Positions 44,315 to 52,922 of a stretch of DNA of 64,000 nt are shown here, piece after piece. The translations under genes were made by a program, and so were the position numbers. Location of the stretch: assembly GCA_029237775.1 (NCBI GenBank), contig JAQZBR010000004.1:62001-126000 (forward strand), given 5' to 3'. Below the pieces are notes generated by a model. That model ran no database searches. It saw only the letters and a program-made list of their open reading frames with translations, and was not told where the DNA came from. Source of the stretch: Bacteroidota bacterium. Its GTDB lineage: Bacteria; Bacteroidota; Bacteroidia; 2-12-FULL-35-15. Each line of letters starts with the position of its first letter. Within the stretch, counting starts at the first letter, position 1.

Positions 44315-45019
44315 TCAAATTAAATTCAGCTTGCGCAATAACTCTTTTTTATATTGTTCTCCTATCGACAAAGGATGTTTCCCGATATAGGCGGTATTCT
44401 CCTCTACATTATCGATATGATCAAGGGAAACCAGGTAAGAACGATGCAGACGGAAGAATTTGTTGTTATGAAGCTTCTCTTCCATACCTTTTAACGTAAT
44501 ATGCACAGTATGTCTTTTACCATCGGAAGTAAAAATATTTACATAGTCACCTAAGGCTTGTATATAAATTATATCGTTGATACGGATCTTTGTTAATACA
44601 GAATTAGATCTAACAAATATGTACTCTTTATCTTTTTCCCCGCTAACCTCAACCTTATTATCCTTCTTTTCAAACAACTCTTTCGCCCTGTCGACAGCTA
44701 CCATGAAACGCGCCATACTAACGGGTTTTATCAGATAATCTGCAACGTTAAGCTCGAAAGCTTCAACTGCATACTCCTGCTTGGTTGTGATCAGAATAAT
44801 GATAGGAGGGTTCTGAAGATTTTTGATCAGCTCAATACCTGTCATCTCGGGCATTTCCACGTCCAGAAAGATCAGATCGATAGATTCTTTCTTTAGGATG
44901 TTAAAAGCCTCAATAGGATTTTCACACTCCGTTTTAAAATTCAGAAAATCCACCTGAGAGATCATCTGTTTGATGGCAGCTCTTGCCAGTTTGTTATCAT
45001 CTACTACAATGCAATTCAT
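44315..45019 (-). CDS. LytTR-family response regulator
   Basis: 234 aa. Receiver about 1-118 (CIVVDDNKLARAAIKQMI, Asp53 in LIFLDVEMPEMTG, DYLIKPVSM) and a LytTR DNA-binding domain about 135-232 (IRINDIIYIQALGDYVNIFT, RLHRSYLVSLDHIDNVEENT). It is the only DNA-binding output in the signalling island. Its usual partner, a LytS/His_kinase-type membrane kinase, is not adjacent, so it may be driven by the MASE1 or hybrid kinases. Confidence 0.94.
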   Translation of the reverse strand: MNCIVVDDNKLARAAIKQMISQVDFLNFKTECENPIEAFNILKKESIDLIFLDVEMPEMTGIELIKNLQNPPIIILITTKQEYAVEAFELNVADYLIKPVSMARFMVAVDRAKELFEKKDNKVEVSGEKDKEYIFVRSNSVLTKIRINDIIYIQALGDYVNIFTSDGKRHTVHITLKGMEEKLHNNKFFRLHRSYLVSLDHIDNVEENTAYIGKHPLSIGEQYKKELLRKLNLI

Positions 45020-45124
45020 GTCTGATCGTTTAGGTTATACTTAAAACATCAAGTATAAGCACCATTAAAAAAAACATGCCGACAGATAACAGGTAGAAAG
45101 AAGTGGTAAAATATTCCCCGTAAC

Positions 45125-45154
45125 AACAAAAAATCCCGCTAAAAGCAGGATTTT
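45125..45154 (-). terminator. Intrinsic terminator downstream of the siaB-siaC-like pair
   Basis: On the minus strand AAAATCC-T-GC pairs with GC-G-GGATTTT, one mismatch, followed by a T6 run. It separates the SiaB/SiaC-like pair from the LytTR gene 100 bases further on. Confidence 0.75.
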
Positions 45155-45164
45155 AATATTTGAA

Positions 45165-45542
45165 CTAGTCGTTAACAGCGAACTTAAATGGGAGTTTGGT
45201 GATCTTCATATAATCTTCCCCCGTTTTCTTGATATCATCATCATCCTCATCATAATTCCACACCACAATCACGTTACATCCCATGGCCTGATACTCTTGT
45301 AATTTTAAAAGGATCTGTTTTACCGAAATTATAGAAGATGAGCTTAAATAGAAGAGATTAAACTTTAGCTGAAAAGTTGAGGGAAGCTCCGCTTTGTACC
45401 CTTCGAGCCATTCGATCAGAACCCGATAAAACTCTTTACTATCTTCAGGAAACGATTTTCCCTCTATGATAAATAAAGATGATGCAGGGTCAAAAACTAT
45501 ATGAGGGGTGTTTCCACCTTCTGGTATCTCTAAACGGTTCAT
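45165..45542 (-). CDS. SiaC-family regulatory phosphoprotein (DUF1987)
   Basis: 125 aa. NTPHIVFDPASSLFIIEGKS, then PEDSKEFYRVLIEWLEGY and FNLFYLSSSSIISVKQILLK, is the DUF1987/SiaC signature. In Pseudomonas SiaC is phosphorylated by kinase SiaB, dephosphorylated by PP2C SiaA, and when unphosphorylated activates the cyclase SiaD. The LSSSS stretch is where the family's phospho-residue is expected. It follows the SiaB-like gene by one base. No siaD is present. Confidence 0.88.
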   Translation of the reverse strand: MNRLEIPEGGNTPHIVFDPASSLFIIEGKSFPEDSKEFYRVLIEWLEGYKAELPSTFQLKFNLFYLSSSSIISVKQILLKLQEYQAMGCNVIVVWNYDEDDDDIKKTGEDYMKITKLPFKFAVND

Positions 45543-45543
45543 A

Positions 45544-46122
45544 TCAGCCTTGTACTTTTGAATGTAATGAAAATAATGAGTATTCTTTATTCAGCATTTG
45601 AAACTCAAAGTCCATATTATTGTTTGATTTCAGCGCTATGGTAAGAAAACCAAGGCCGGCACCACCTTTAGCTGATAATTCCCCATTTGATAATACATCC
45701 ATATATTGCTTCTTAAGTTCGCTGTCATTAAGCGATTTAATGGAATTTAATCGTCTGTTTAATCTTTCAGCCTGTAAACTTGTAATAATATTACCTGAAT
45801 GGATATTGAATTCGTTTTTATTCCTTCCTATTATGAAATAGGTCATCTGATAACCGTTGTTATCTTTTTCCCCGTGTAAGCAAATATTCTGAAGAGTTTC
45901 AATAACTATATTGAATATCTTTTTTACAGCGCTTTTGCTGACACCGAAATTTTCCATCTGAGTTTCAACAAGATTGGAAATTGAGTTAACCTTGTCGTGA
46001 TCAAGCTCCCCGACATGTACCACCACAGCCTTCTTTTCCTCTCCGTTATATGAGGCTCTGATACTATTTACTTTAGAAGTAAAAATAGTTTCTTCAACAG
46101 AACCACTCTTATTTAAATCCAT
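45544..46122 (-). CDS. SiaB-family protein kinase (DUF6272)
   Basis: 192 aa. VVVHVGELDHDKVNSISNLV, then KKIFNIVIETLQNICLHGE and YFIIGRNKNEFNIHSGNIIT with GGAGLGFLTIALKSN, is the SiaB pattern: a HATPase-related GHKL fold that phosphorylates SiaC on Ser/Thr. The N-box-like NIVIETLQN and the G-rich GGAGLG loop are present. First gene of the Sia-like pair and probably first gene of the minus-strand island. Confidence 0.87.
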   Translation of the reverse strand: MDLNKSGSVEETIFTSKVNSIRASYNGEEKKAVVVHVGELDHDKVNSISNLVETQMENFGVSKSAVKKIFNIVIETLQNICLHGEKDNNGYQMTYFIIGRNKNEFNIHSGNIITSLQAERLNRRLNSIKSLNDSELKKQYMDVLSNGELSAKGGAGLGFLTIALKSNNNMDFEFQMLNKEYSLFSLHSKVQG

Positions 46123-46292
46123 ATAATAGTTAAAGTAGGGCTTTTTACAGACGGCAATATCTGAAAAATTTACCCAATTATAAGAAATTTAATCTAATTA
46201 TTGCCAAAAACTTACCCTTTTGAGCAATCAACTGATTGGTTTTCTAAAAAAATACGCCTGTTAATGAATCAGCCAAAGTCGATTTACTTTCT

Positions 46293-46300
46293 TAAATTTG
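46293..46300 (+). promoter_or_regulatory. TAnnTTTG -7 box for the ChaN-like gene
   Basis: TAAATTTG, exact consensus, 20 bases before the ATG at 46321. Confidence 0.6.
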
Positions 46301-46320
46301 GAACACTCAACATAATCTAA

Positions 46321-47175
46321 ATGCGCTATTCACTATATTTCTTTGCGACTTTTGTATTTTGCTCTTTCAGCACCGACAAAAAAGCTTATCAGCTGTTCGA
46401 TAATACCGGAAAAGCCAGCAGTTACGATAAACTGTTGAATGATGCTAAAAAAGCCGACATTATCCTTTTCGGTGAGCTTCACAACAATTCCGTTTGCCAT
46501 TGGCTTGAAGCCGAATTGACAAAAGACCTTTATGCAGAAAAAAAATCCGGTCTTATTTTATCTGCTGAAATGTTTGAGGCAGATGATCAGATAGTAATCA
46601 ATGAATTTCTAGCAGGGAAGCTTTCGGATAAAACGTTTAAAGATGAAGCGAAACTCTGGTCCAATTACACCAATGACTACAAACCACTTTTGGAGTTTGC
46701 AAAACAAAATCATTTAAAATTTATTGCAGCCAATATCCCAAGACGCTATGCAAATCTTGTTTACAATAAAGGCATCGAACAGCTGGATAGCCTTGAACCG
46801 GAAGCAAAAAAGTGGATCTGCCCGCTTCCTATGAAATATGATGCATCATTGAAATGCTACAGGGATATTTATGAATCAGCAGGCGGACATGGTGGTGAAA
46901 ACCTCCCCAAATCACAGGCGGTAAAGGATGCCACTATGGCCTATTTTATTCTGAAAAATTATGAGAAAGGAAAATCAATTCTCCATTTTAACGGTTCTTA
47001 TCACAGTAATTTTCATCAGGGAATCGAATGGTATCTTAAGCAGGAACATCCCCAACTTAAGATCCTCACGATAGGATCAGTTGAACAGGAAAACATTGAC
47101 ACACTTGCTAAGGCCTCGAATAACCTTGCAGATTTTATCATCTGCAATCCGGCATCGATGAACAAATCATACTAA
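46321..47175 (+). CDS. ChaN-like (Tiki/TraB-superfamily) protein
   Basis: 284 aa. DIILFGELHNNSVCHWLEAE is the GExH motif of the ChaN/Tiki fold; GLILSAEMFEADDQIVINEF, FIAANIPRRYANLVY and GKSILHFNGSYHSNFHQGIE complete the family's conserved metal/heme-binding residues. The N-terminus (MRYSLYFFATFVFCSFSTDK) is a secretion signal, possibly a lipoprotein signal. ChaN proteins bind heme or iron in the outer membrane; related Tiki proteins are proteases. Convergent with the ABC-F gene with a four-base overlap of stops. Confidence 0.88.
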   Translation: MRYSLYFFATFVFCSFSTDKKAYQLFDNTGKASSYDKLLNDAKKADIILFGELHNNSVCHWLEAELTKDLYAEKKSGLILSAEMFEADDQIVINEFLAGKLSDKTFKDEAKLWSNYTNDYKPLLEFAKQNHLKFIAANIPRRYANLVYNKGIEQLDSLEPEAKKWICPLPMKYDASLKCYRDIYESAGGHGGENLPKSQAVKDATMAYFILKNYEKGKSILHFNGSYHSNFHQGIEWYLKQEHPQLKILTIGSVEQENIDTLAKASNNLADFIICNPASMNKSY

Positions 47176-49100
47176 GACAGCTTACCCTGAAGGTCTTCCC
47201 AGGTTTTCATTTCTGACTCCAGCTGCTTCTTCATCTTTTCATAATTATCGAAAGCGGCCTTATCATTCATTACAGTCTGGTATTGTGTGGGGTCAGCCAG
47301 TTTGGAATCGAAGATCTTAATTTCATTTTCCAAACGCTCGATCTCTTTCTCGCATTTAGTGAGTTGCGATTTCCACTGCTTTAATTCTTTTTCACGTTCC
47401 TCGTTTTTAGGATCTTCTTTCGGTTTCTCTTTTACAACGTCAGGTTTTGCTTTCTGAAACGGATTCTTTGATGAATTCATTTCACTCAGCCTGTTCATTT
47501 TCAGTTTCTCCATGAAACCATTGATATCACAAAGATGCTCATTCACATGTCCATCCTTGAACTCATACAGTTTATGAACAAGTCCATCAAGAAAATCACG
47601 ATCATGTGACACAAGGATAACAGTTCCTTCGTAATCCATTATCGCTTTCTTAAGGATCTCCTTGCTTCTGATGTCAAGGTGATTTGTCGGCTCATCCAGT
47701 ACCAGAAAATTATAAGGCTCAAGCAAAAGCTTGCATAAGGCAAGCCTTCCACGTTCTCCACCGCTTAGCACAGACACTTTTTTATCTATATCATCACCTC
47801 CGAAAAGGAAGGATCCAAGTAATGTTCTTACTTGTTTTCTGATATCCCCTACGGCAAGCTCATCGATAGTTTCAAAAACTGTTTTATTCTTATCCAGCTT
47901 CTCAGCCTGATCCTGTGCAAAATATCCCATCATGACGCTATGCCCGTGCTGAACCAAACCGTCATAGGTGATCTGCTTTGCGATCATTTTGATCATCGTA
48001 CTCTTTCCTTCACCGTTTCTTCCTACTAATGCGATCTTCTCCCCTTTCGTCAGGATAAAATTAGCACCGCTAAAAATTCTCTTTCCATCATATTCCTTCC
48101 CTGCATTCTCCACAGTAAGAACGATCTTTCCGGAATGTGCCGGTGGCGGAAATTTAAAGAACATCGTTGCATTGTCGCTTTCATCCACTTCCACTCTTTC
48201 CATACGATCGAGCTTCTTGATAAGCGATTGAGCAAACGAAGCTTTACTTGCCTTCGCACGGTATTTATCGATGAGGACTTCCGTCTGATCAATTATTTTC
48301 TGCTGATTCTTCGCAGCATTCTCCTGCTGCTCTCTGCGTTCCTTGCGAAGTATCAGATAGCGGGAGTAATTCGTTTTATAATCATAGATCTTATTATTCG
48401 AGATCTCAATGGTTCTTGTAGTGACAGTATCCAAAAACTGTCTATCGTGACTGATCAGCATCACCGATCCTGCAAATGTTTGAAGAGACTCTTCCAGCCA
48501 TTGTATCGACTCGATATCGAGGTGATTGGTGGGCTCATCCAGTAACAGGATATCAGGCTTACGCAGAAGGATCTTCCCAAGCTCTATACGCATCCTCCAG
48601 CCACCGCTGAATTCAGATGTTGAACGATGAAAATCACTTGCAGAGAATCCGAGGCCTTTGAGAATCTTCTCAATCTCCTCTTCTTTGTTTGCTACACCCA
48701 GGATCTCAAGCCTGTTATTGATATCAGTAAGCTCGTTTATTAAGTTCATGTACGCATCACTTTCGTAATCTGTACGTGTTTCCAGTTCGTGTGTGACAGT
48801 AACCAGTCGTTTTTCCAGCTCCTGCATTTCTTCATACGCTGTTTCCGTTTCCTCAAATACAGTTCTTCCCTGCTGATGGATCATATCCTGTGGAAGATAT
48901 CCGATCTTAAAATCATTCGGTTTCGATATCTCACCTTTGCTTGGATTTTGAAGACCTGCCAATAGCTTTAGCATCGTTGATTTACCTGCACCATTTTTAC
49001 CTGCAAGACCGATCCTATCTTTCGGATTTACCAAAAAACTGACATTGTCAAACAAATCGTACCCGCCAAAAGATACCGTAACCGAATTAACTGAGATCAT
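47172..49100 (-). CDS. ABC-F family ATPase (translation factor type)
   Basis: 642 aa. Two ABC domains in one chain and no membrane segment: domain 1 GLAGKNGAGKSTMLKLLAGL with FSGGWRMRIELGKILLRKPD and LLLDEPTNHLD; domain 2 ALVGRNGEGKSTMIKMIAKQ with LSGGERGRLALCKLLL and LVLDEPTNHLD. Between them is the charged P-site tRNA-interaction-motif linker (IDKYRAKASKASFAQSLIKK), and the C-terminal ~80 residues form an acidic/basic coiled coil as in Uup/YdiF. ABC-F proteins act on ribosomes or 23S-bound nascent chains. Cognate role (housekeeping or resistance) cannot be settled. Confidence 0.93.
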   Translation of the reverse strand: MISVNSVTVSFGGYDLFDNVSFLVNPKDRIGLAGKNGAGKSTMLKLLAGLQNPSKGEISKPNDFKIGYLPQDMIHQQGRTVFEETETAYEEMQELEKRLVTVTHELETRTDYESDAYMNLINELTDINNRLEILGVANKEEEIEKILKGLGFSASDFHRSTSEFSGGWRMRIELGKILLRKPDILLLDEPTNHLDIESIQWLEESLQTFAGSVMLISHDRQFLDTVTTRTIEISNNKIYDYKTNYSRYLILRKERREQQENAAKNQQKIIDQTEVLIDKYRAKASKASFAQSLIKKLDRMERVEVDESDNATMFFKFPPPAHSGKIVLTVENAGKEYDGKRIFSGANFILTKGEKIALVGRNGEGKSTMIKMIAKQITYDGLVQHGHSVMMGYFAQDQAEKLDKNKTVFETIDELAVGDIRKQVRTLLGSFLFGGDDIDKKVSVLSGGERGRLALCKLLLEPYNFLVLDEPTNHLDIRSKEILKKAIMDYEGTVILVSHDRDFLDGLVHKLYEFKDGHVNEHLCDINGFMEKLKMNRLSEMNSSKNPFQKAKPDVVKEKPKEDPKNEEREKELKQWKSQLTKCEKEIERLENEIKIFDSKLADPTQYQTVMNDKAAFDNYEKMKKQLESEMKTWEDLQGKLS

Positions 49101-49118
49101 TCACAAAAATTTAGGGCG

Positions 49119-49126
49119 CAAATTTA
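49119..49126 (-). promoter_or_regulatory. TAnnTTTG -7 box for the ABC-F gene
   Basis: TAAATTTG on the minus strand, exact consensus, 18 bases before the ATG at 49100. Confidence 0.6.
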
Positions 49127-49175
49127 GTGAAAAAAGCGTTATAAATTGCCTATTTTAGGGGCTGAAATAGCCAAT

Positions 49176-50040
49176 ATGTCTAAAAAAGAATCCTCAGTTC
49201 TTAATCTGAACTCTTTTAATAAAAAAAAAGATCAGCGCCCCGATTTCTATATAAAAACTTTTCAGAAACACAAAGCTGAACATCCATTTGTCATGCTTCC
49301 TCACTCTCATGATTTTTATCTCATCATGATCTTTACAAAAGGGAGCGGGACTCATCGCATCGACTTTAATACCTTCAAAATAAAACCCGGGAGCATATTT
49401 TTTATGAGCCCCGGTCAGATGCATTCCTGGCAACTAGGTGATGATGCGGATGGCCACGTTTTATTTTTTAATTCGTCTTTTTATTCGATGGCGCGTGAAG
49501 AAAGGCGGATCACTGCCTTTCCTTTTTATAACACTACTCAACTAAATGCAGCTGAACTTTCGTCATCCCAGGTAAAAGCTTTGCAGCCATTCATATCCTT
49601 GATCGAGACAGAAAGTATTAGCGCTTCTGAATTCCAGCATTTTATTTTAAGAGGCGCGCTTGATTCACTTTTATACAAATTGTTTTCTTTTTTCCCTTCC
49701 AATAAAATTCCTTCTCATGACATTTCATTGATCACAAAAGTTGAACTTACTGATCGAACAATTTTATAAAGAACATTTGCCTGCTTCATTTTATGCTGAG
49801 AAGCTGAAGGTTTCCACACAGAAGATGAATCAGCATACTCGCCAGTTTCTTAACAAAACGGTAACAGAACTTATAAATGAAAAATTACTGATCGAAGCGA
49901 AACGGCTGCTCGCATATTCAGATAAATCAGTGAGTGAGATTGCTTATGAGATGAATTTCAATGACAATTCATATTTCAATAAGTTCTTTAAAAGAATAGA
50001 AAAAGAAACCCCTGAACAGTTTAGAAAACGTTTTAAGTAA
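49176..50040 (+). pseudogene. AraC-family regulator split by a one-base frameshift
   Basis: The N-terminal part, from ATG 49176 to about 49740, has the AraC-type cupin (FVMLPHSHDFYLIMIFTKGS, IKPGSIFFMSPGQMHSWQLG). The C-terminal part, in the next frame and ending at 50040, has the two HTH motifs (ASFYAEKLKVSTQKMNQHTR, SVSEIAYEMNFNDNSYFNKF, FKRIEKETPEQF). Removing one A from the AAAA run at 49736-49739 joins them into an unbroken ~287-aa protein through ITKLNLLIEQF. As written, translation stops at 49767-49769 and leaves a cupin without a DNA-binding domain. Either a recent inactivating mutation, a phase-variable tract (unlikely at four bases) or a sequencing error. Confidence 0.85.
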
Positions 50041-50090
50041 TAATACCACATAATCATAAAAAAGCACCATGGAATAGCTTTTTATGTATG

Positions 50091-50098
50091 TAACTTTG
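50091..50098 (+). promoter_or_regulatory. TAnnTTTG -7 box for the DUF983 gene
   Basis: TAACTTTG, exact consensus, 17 bases before the ATG at 50116. Confidence 0.6.
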
Positions 50099-50115
50099 AG
50101 TATAAATTATAAAAA

Positions 50116-50487
50116 ATGAGTTACAAAGAAACCAAGCTTTACAGCATATTAAATAATAAATGCCCGCATTGTCACGAAGGGAACTTTTGGGAAACAAGCA
50201 ATCCCTATAATCTTAAACGCTTTGCCAAAATGAATAACAGCTGTCCTGTCTGCAATGAAGATTTTAAACGCGAGCCGGGATATTATTTTGGTGCCACCTA
50301 CGTGAGTTATGGGTTGACGGTAGCATTCGGAATCGCAATGTATGTGGTTTTATCCGGAATTTTCAAAATGGAAACGCTCCCTTTTCTGATCACATTCAGT
50401 ATTGCATTGATAATACTGATGCCGGTTTTTTACCGTTCAGCAAGATTGATATGGATTAATATGTTTGTACCTTATCGGAAAGCCTGA
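50116..50487 (+). CDS. DUF983 membrane protein with zinc-ribbon-like cysteines
   Basis: 123 aa. Two CxxC pairs (KCPHCHEGNFW and SCPVCNEDFK) form a rubredoxin-like knuckle, followed by EPGYYFGATYVSYGL, the DUF983 signature, and two membrane helices (FGIAMYVVLSGIF, ITFSIALIILMPVFY). Common in Bacteroidota and alphaproteobacteria; function unknown. It is convergent with the oxidoreductase gene with no base between the stops. Confidence 0.88.
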   Translation: MSYKETKLYSILNNKCPHCHEGNFWETSNPYNLKRFAKMNNSCPVCNEDFKREPGYYFGATYVSYGLTVAFGIAMYVVLSGIFKMETLPFLITFSIALIILMPVFYRSARLIWINMFVPYRKA

Positions 50488-51147
50488 CTATTTACCTAAG
50501 TCCTGAAGCCTGTCCGATTCGAACACGGCAACCTCATCAAGACTTGTTTTCGACAAAGCGACCATAGCTTTTGCAACTGTTAATGCTTCAATTGCTTTAT
50601 ATTTTTTGAGCTTACCGACAAACAAAAAGCCCAGGCCTTTCATCAACATCTTACCGATCAATTCCCCTAAACGAAATTCAGAACGTTTTCCGAGAAGCAT
50701 CGAAGGCCGTACAATAATAAGGGAAGGAAATCTTAGCCTCTTTAACGCGTTCTCCACATCTCGTTTCACAGTAAGGTAAAAGTTTCCACCTGAATCAGAA
50801 ACTCCAAGCGATGACACGATCACAAACCGTGAGACATTGTTTTGTTTAGCGAGTTCAGCAAAATTAACTACGTAAGTATAATCCACGTTAACAAACGCCT
50901 CCTGTGAACCTGCAGCTTTAATAGTAGTTCCCATGGTGCAGAAAACTACTTCACCTTTTATTTTTTCCTTAACAGTATTTAAATTATCAAAATCTGTAAT
51001 GACTTGTTCGAACTTAGGATGAATCAGATTTATTTTTTTCCGTACAAATACTTTTACGTTTATGTACTCTGCATCCGACTCAAGTATTCTGAGGAGTTGA
51101 GTCCCGACCAATCCCGAAGCGCCAATTATTAAAGCTGTTTTGCCCAT
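50488..51147 (-). CDS. NAD(P)-binding atypical SDR / HTATIP2-like oxidoreductase
   Basis: 219 aa. Rossmann start ALIIGASGLVGTQLLRILES (GxxGxxG), VVFCTMGTTIKAAGS, NNVSRFVIVSSLGVSDSGG, and YLTVKRDVE, which holds the Tyr-x3-Lys pair of short-chain reductases, then the IIVRPSMLLGKRSEFRL segment. This is the YraR/HTATIP2-like atypical SDR group, with unknown substrate. It starts two bases upstream of the end of... its neighbour: one base separates its ATG from the stop of the membrane hydrolase gene, so the two form an operon. Confidence 0.85.
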   Translation of the reverse strand: MGKTALIIGASGLVGTQLLRILESDAEYINVKVFVRKKINLIHPKFEQVITDFDNLNTVKEKIKGEVVFCTMGTTIKAAGSQEAFVNVDYTYVVNFAELAKQNNVSRFVIVSSLGVSDSGGNFYLTVKRDVENALKRLRFPSLIIVRPSMLLGKRSEFRLGELIGKMLMKGLGFLFVGKLKKYKAIEALTVAKAMVALSKTSLDEVAVFESDRLQDLGK

Positions 51148-51148
51148 T

Positions 51149-52159
51149 CTAAACTCCTTTTATACGTGTAATAAGTGATGAGATCGCTTCAGAAAAAGTT
51201 TTCTTAAACCTGTTGCGGTCGAGTGCCTTAGAATTGTCAGCGTTTTTATCCAGCTTAAAAGTGAAAACAAAAGCAGAGTCCGGGCCGTCCCATCCTCCCA
51301 TCTGTCCAAACCTTATATCATTAAAGAAAACAGCTGAATCGCTTTTCGACATGATATAATGGCCCTGAGAGAAACGCTTTAACAGCTGAACCGATTCATC
51401 ATTTTCATAAGGAATTATAAGGGAGTCCTTTTTATTCACATGATAAAATTCCATGTTCTTACTTTTATCAAACACCGAATGATATCCAAACCAATAACCA
51501 GTCGCATCCTTTGAATAGGTCATCCAGAGAAAATTATTCAAAGCAGTCGGTGTCGTAACAACTTCTTCCACCGCGATATTCTTTTCAGCCAGTTGTGATT
51601 CTGTTAAATTTTGAATATGAATCTTGTTAAGAATTGTGAATAACAGATAAAGGCTGCTGATCCATAAACCCGCCTTGGTCCATCTTCTTCTTTTATCTGA
51701 TCCGTTTTTCGCGATAAGCGCGATAACAATACAAATAAGAAATGGTATAGTATAAAAAATGTCCGCAACAAAAATCGTATTGAAAGAAACACGATAATTA
51801 CTGAAAGGCTCAAACCATCCTGTGCCATAAGCTGTGAGTGAATCTAAAAGCACGTGACTGAACATACCGCAAAAGAATAACCATGTCCAGGCTTTCCAGT
51901 CAACGTCTTGCTTTTTGAACAATCTGCTGAACAGCCATCCTAAAAAAGGAGACATGATCGCGATAAATAAAAATGAATGCGTGAAGCCGCGATGTACTAG
52001 TAACTGTTGGGCGTCAGAGAAACATGGTGAGGCAAACACATCAAAATCAGGAATCGTATCTGCGAGAGCTCCCCACAACATTGCTTTACGTCCGATCTTT
52101 TTACCAAGAATCGCCTCTCCTATAGCAGCACCTAAAATTACATGTGTGAGTGAATCCAT
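51149..52159 (-). CDS. Membrane-bound metal-dependent hydrolase (YdjM/DUF457-like)
   Basis: 336 aa from the ATG at 52159. The N-terminal part carries MDSLTHVILGAAIGEAILGK, then GALADTIPDFDVF and VHRGFTHSFLF, followed by FSHVLLDSLTAYGT: the His/Asp metal motifs (H...D...HRGxTHS...HxxxD) of the YdjM/DUF457 family. About five membrane helices fill residues 20-180, and a soluble C-terminal ~150 residues follow. Members are called membrane-bound hydrolases, but no substrate is established. A TACCTTTG box lies 15 bases before the ATG; the TTG at 52177 lies inside that box and is rejected. Confidence 0.87.
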   Translation of the reverse strand: MDSLTHVILGAAIGEAILGKKIGRKAMLWGALADTIPDFDVFASPCFSDAQQLLVHRGFTHSFLFIAIMSPFLGWLFSRLFKKQDVDWKAWTWLFFCGMFSHVLLDSLTAYGTGWFEPFSNYRVSFNTIFVADIFYTIPFLICIVIALIAKNGSDKRRRWTKAGLWISSLYLLFTILNKIHIQNLTESQLAEKNIAVEEVVTTPTALNNFLWMTYSKDATGYWFGYHSVFDKSKNMEFYHVNKKDSLIIPYENDESVQLLKRFSQGHYIMSKSDSAVFFNDIRFGQMGGWDGPDSAFVFTFKLDKNADNSKALDRNRFKKTFSEAISSLITRIKGV

Positions 52160-52174
52160 ATCATAGAATTTGCT

Positions 52175-52182
52175 CAAAGGTA
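52175..52182 (-). promoter_or_regulatory. TAnnTTTG -7 box for the membrane hydrolase operon
   Basis: TACCTTTG on the minus strand, exact consensus, 15 bases before the ATG at 52159. It faces away from the plus-strand box at 52207. Confidence 0.6.
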
Positions 52183-52206
52183 GTGAAAACTATACTTTTA
52201 ATTTAA

Positions 52207-52214
52207 TATCTTTG
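52207..52214 (+). promoter_or_regulatory. TAnnTTTG -7 box for the DUF2461 gene
   Basis: TATCTTTG, exact consensus, 47 bases before the ATG at 52262. Confidence 0.6.
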
Positions 52215-52261
52215 CAGTGCCTGACGCCAAGCCAGAAGGCCCTAAAACAGTACCATTCATC

Positions 52262-52921
52262 ATGATCCAAAAATCCACATTTGACTTTTTAAGCAAATTA
52301 AAAAAGAACAATAGCAAAGAATGGTTCGACAAGAACAGGGCTGAATATGAAATAGCAAAAACAAATCATAAGGAGTTTATTAACGAGCTGATACAATCGA
52401 TTGGAAAGTTTGATCCGTCTGTTAAAAGCCTCGAACCAAAGAACTGTATCTTCAGAATAAACCGTGATATCAGATTTTCGAATGACAAAACTCCCTACAA
52501 GGTAAACATGGGTGCAAGCATTGCTCCCGGTGGAAAGAAATCGATCACGGCAGGTTATTATTTACATTTGCAACCGGGCGCATCCTTTATTGCCGGAGGA
52601 ATGTGGCAACCACCTGCCCCGGAACTAAATGCGATTCGTCAGGAGATCGATTATAATCCTGATGAATTTAAAAAGCTCATTAACAACAAGGACTTTAAGA
52701 AATTCTTCGGCAAACTCTCCGAGGAAGATAAAGTAAAAACCACTCCGAAGGGTTATGATAAAACACATCCTGAGATAGAATTCCTGAAATTAAAAAGCTT
52801 TTTGATGGTGCATGACCTATCCGACAAAATTGTTCTATCAAAGGATTTCCTGACGCAATGCACCGAAATCTGCAAAGCAATGTTTCCTATGATGCAATTT
52901 CTGAGAAAGGCTTGTGATTAA
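52262..52921 (+). CDS. DUF2461 family protein
   Basis: 219 aa. FDFLSKLKKNNSKEWFDKNR, then CIFRINRDIRFSNDKTPYKV and NMGASIAPGGKK with GYYLHLQPGASFIAGGMWQP are the DUF2461 (TIGR02453) hallmarks. A cytoplasmic protein of unknown function found widely in bacteria and fungi. The GTG at 52217 would give an upstream extension of 15 residues without family support. The gene ends one base before the stop of the convergent GldN-type gene. Confidence 0.88.
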   Translation: MIQKSTFDFLSKLKKNNSKEWFDKNRAEYEIAKTNHKEFINELIQSIGKFDPSVKSLEPKNCIFRINRDIRFSNDKTPYKVNMGASIAPGGKKSITAGYYLHLQPGASFIAGGMWQPPAPELNAIRQEIDYNPDEFKKLINNKDFKKFFGKLSEEDKVKTTPKGYDKTHPEIEFLKLKSFLMVHDLSDKIVLSKDFLTQCTEICKAMFPMMQFLRKACD

Positions 52922-52922
52922 T

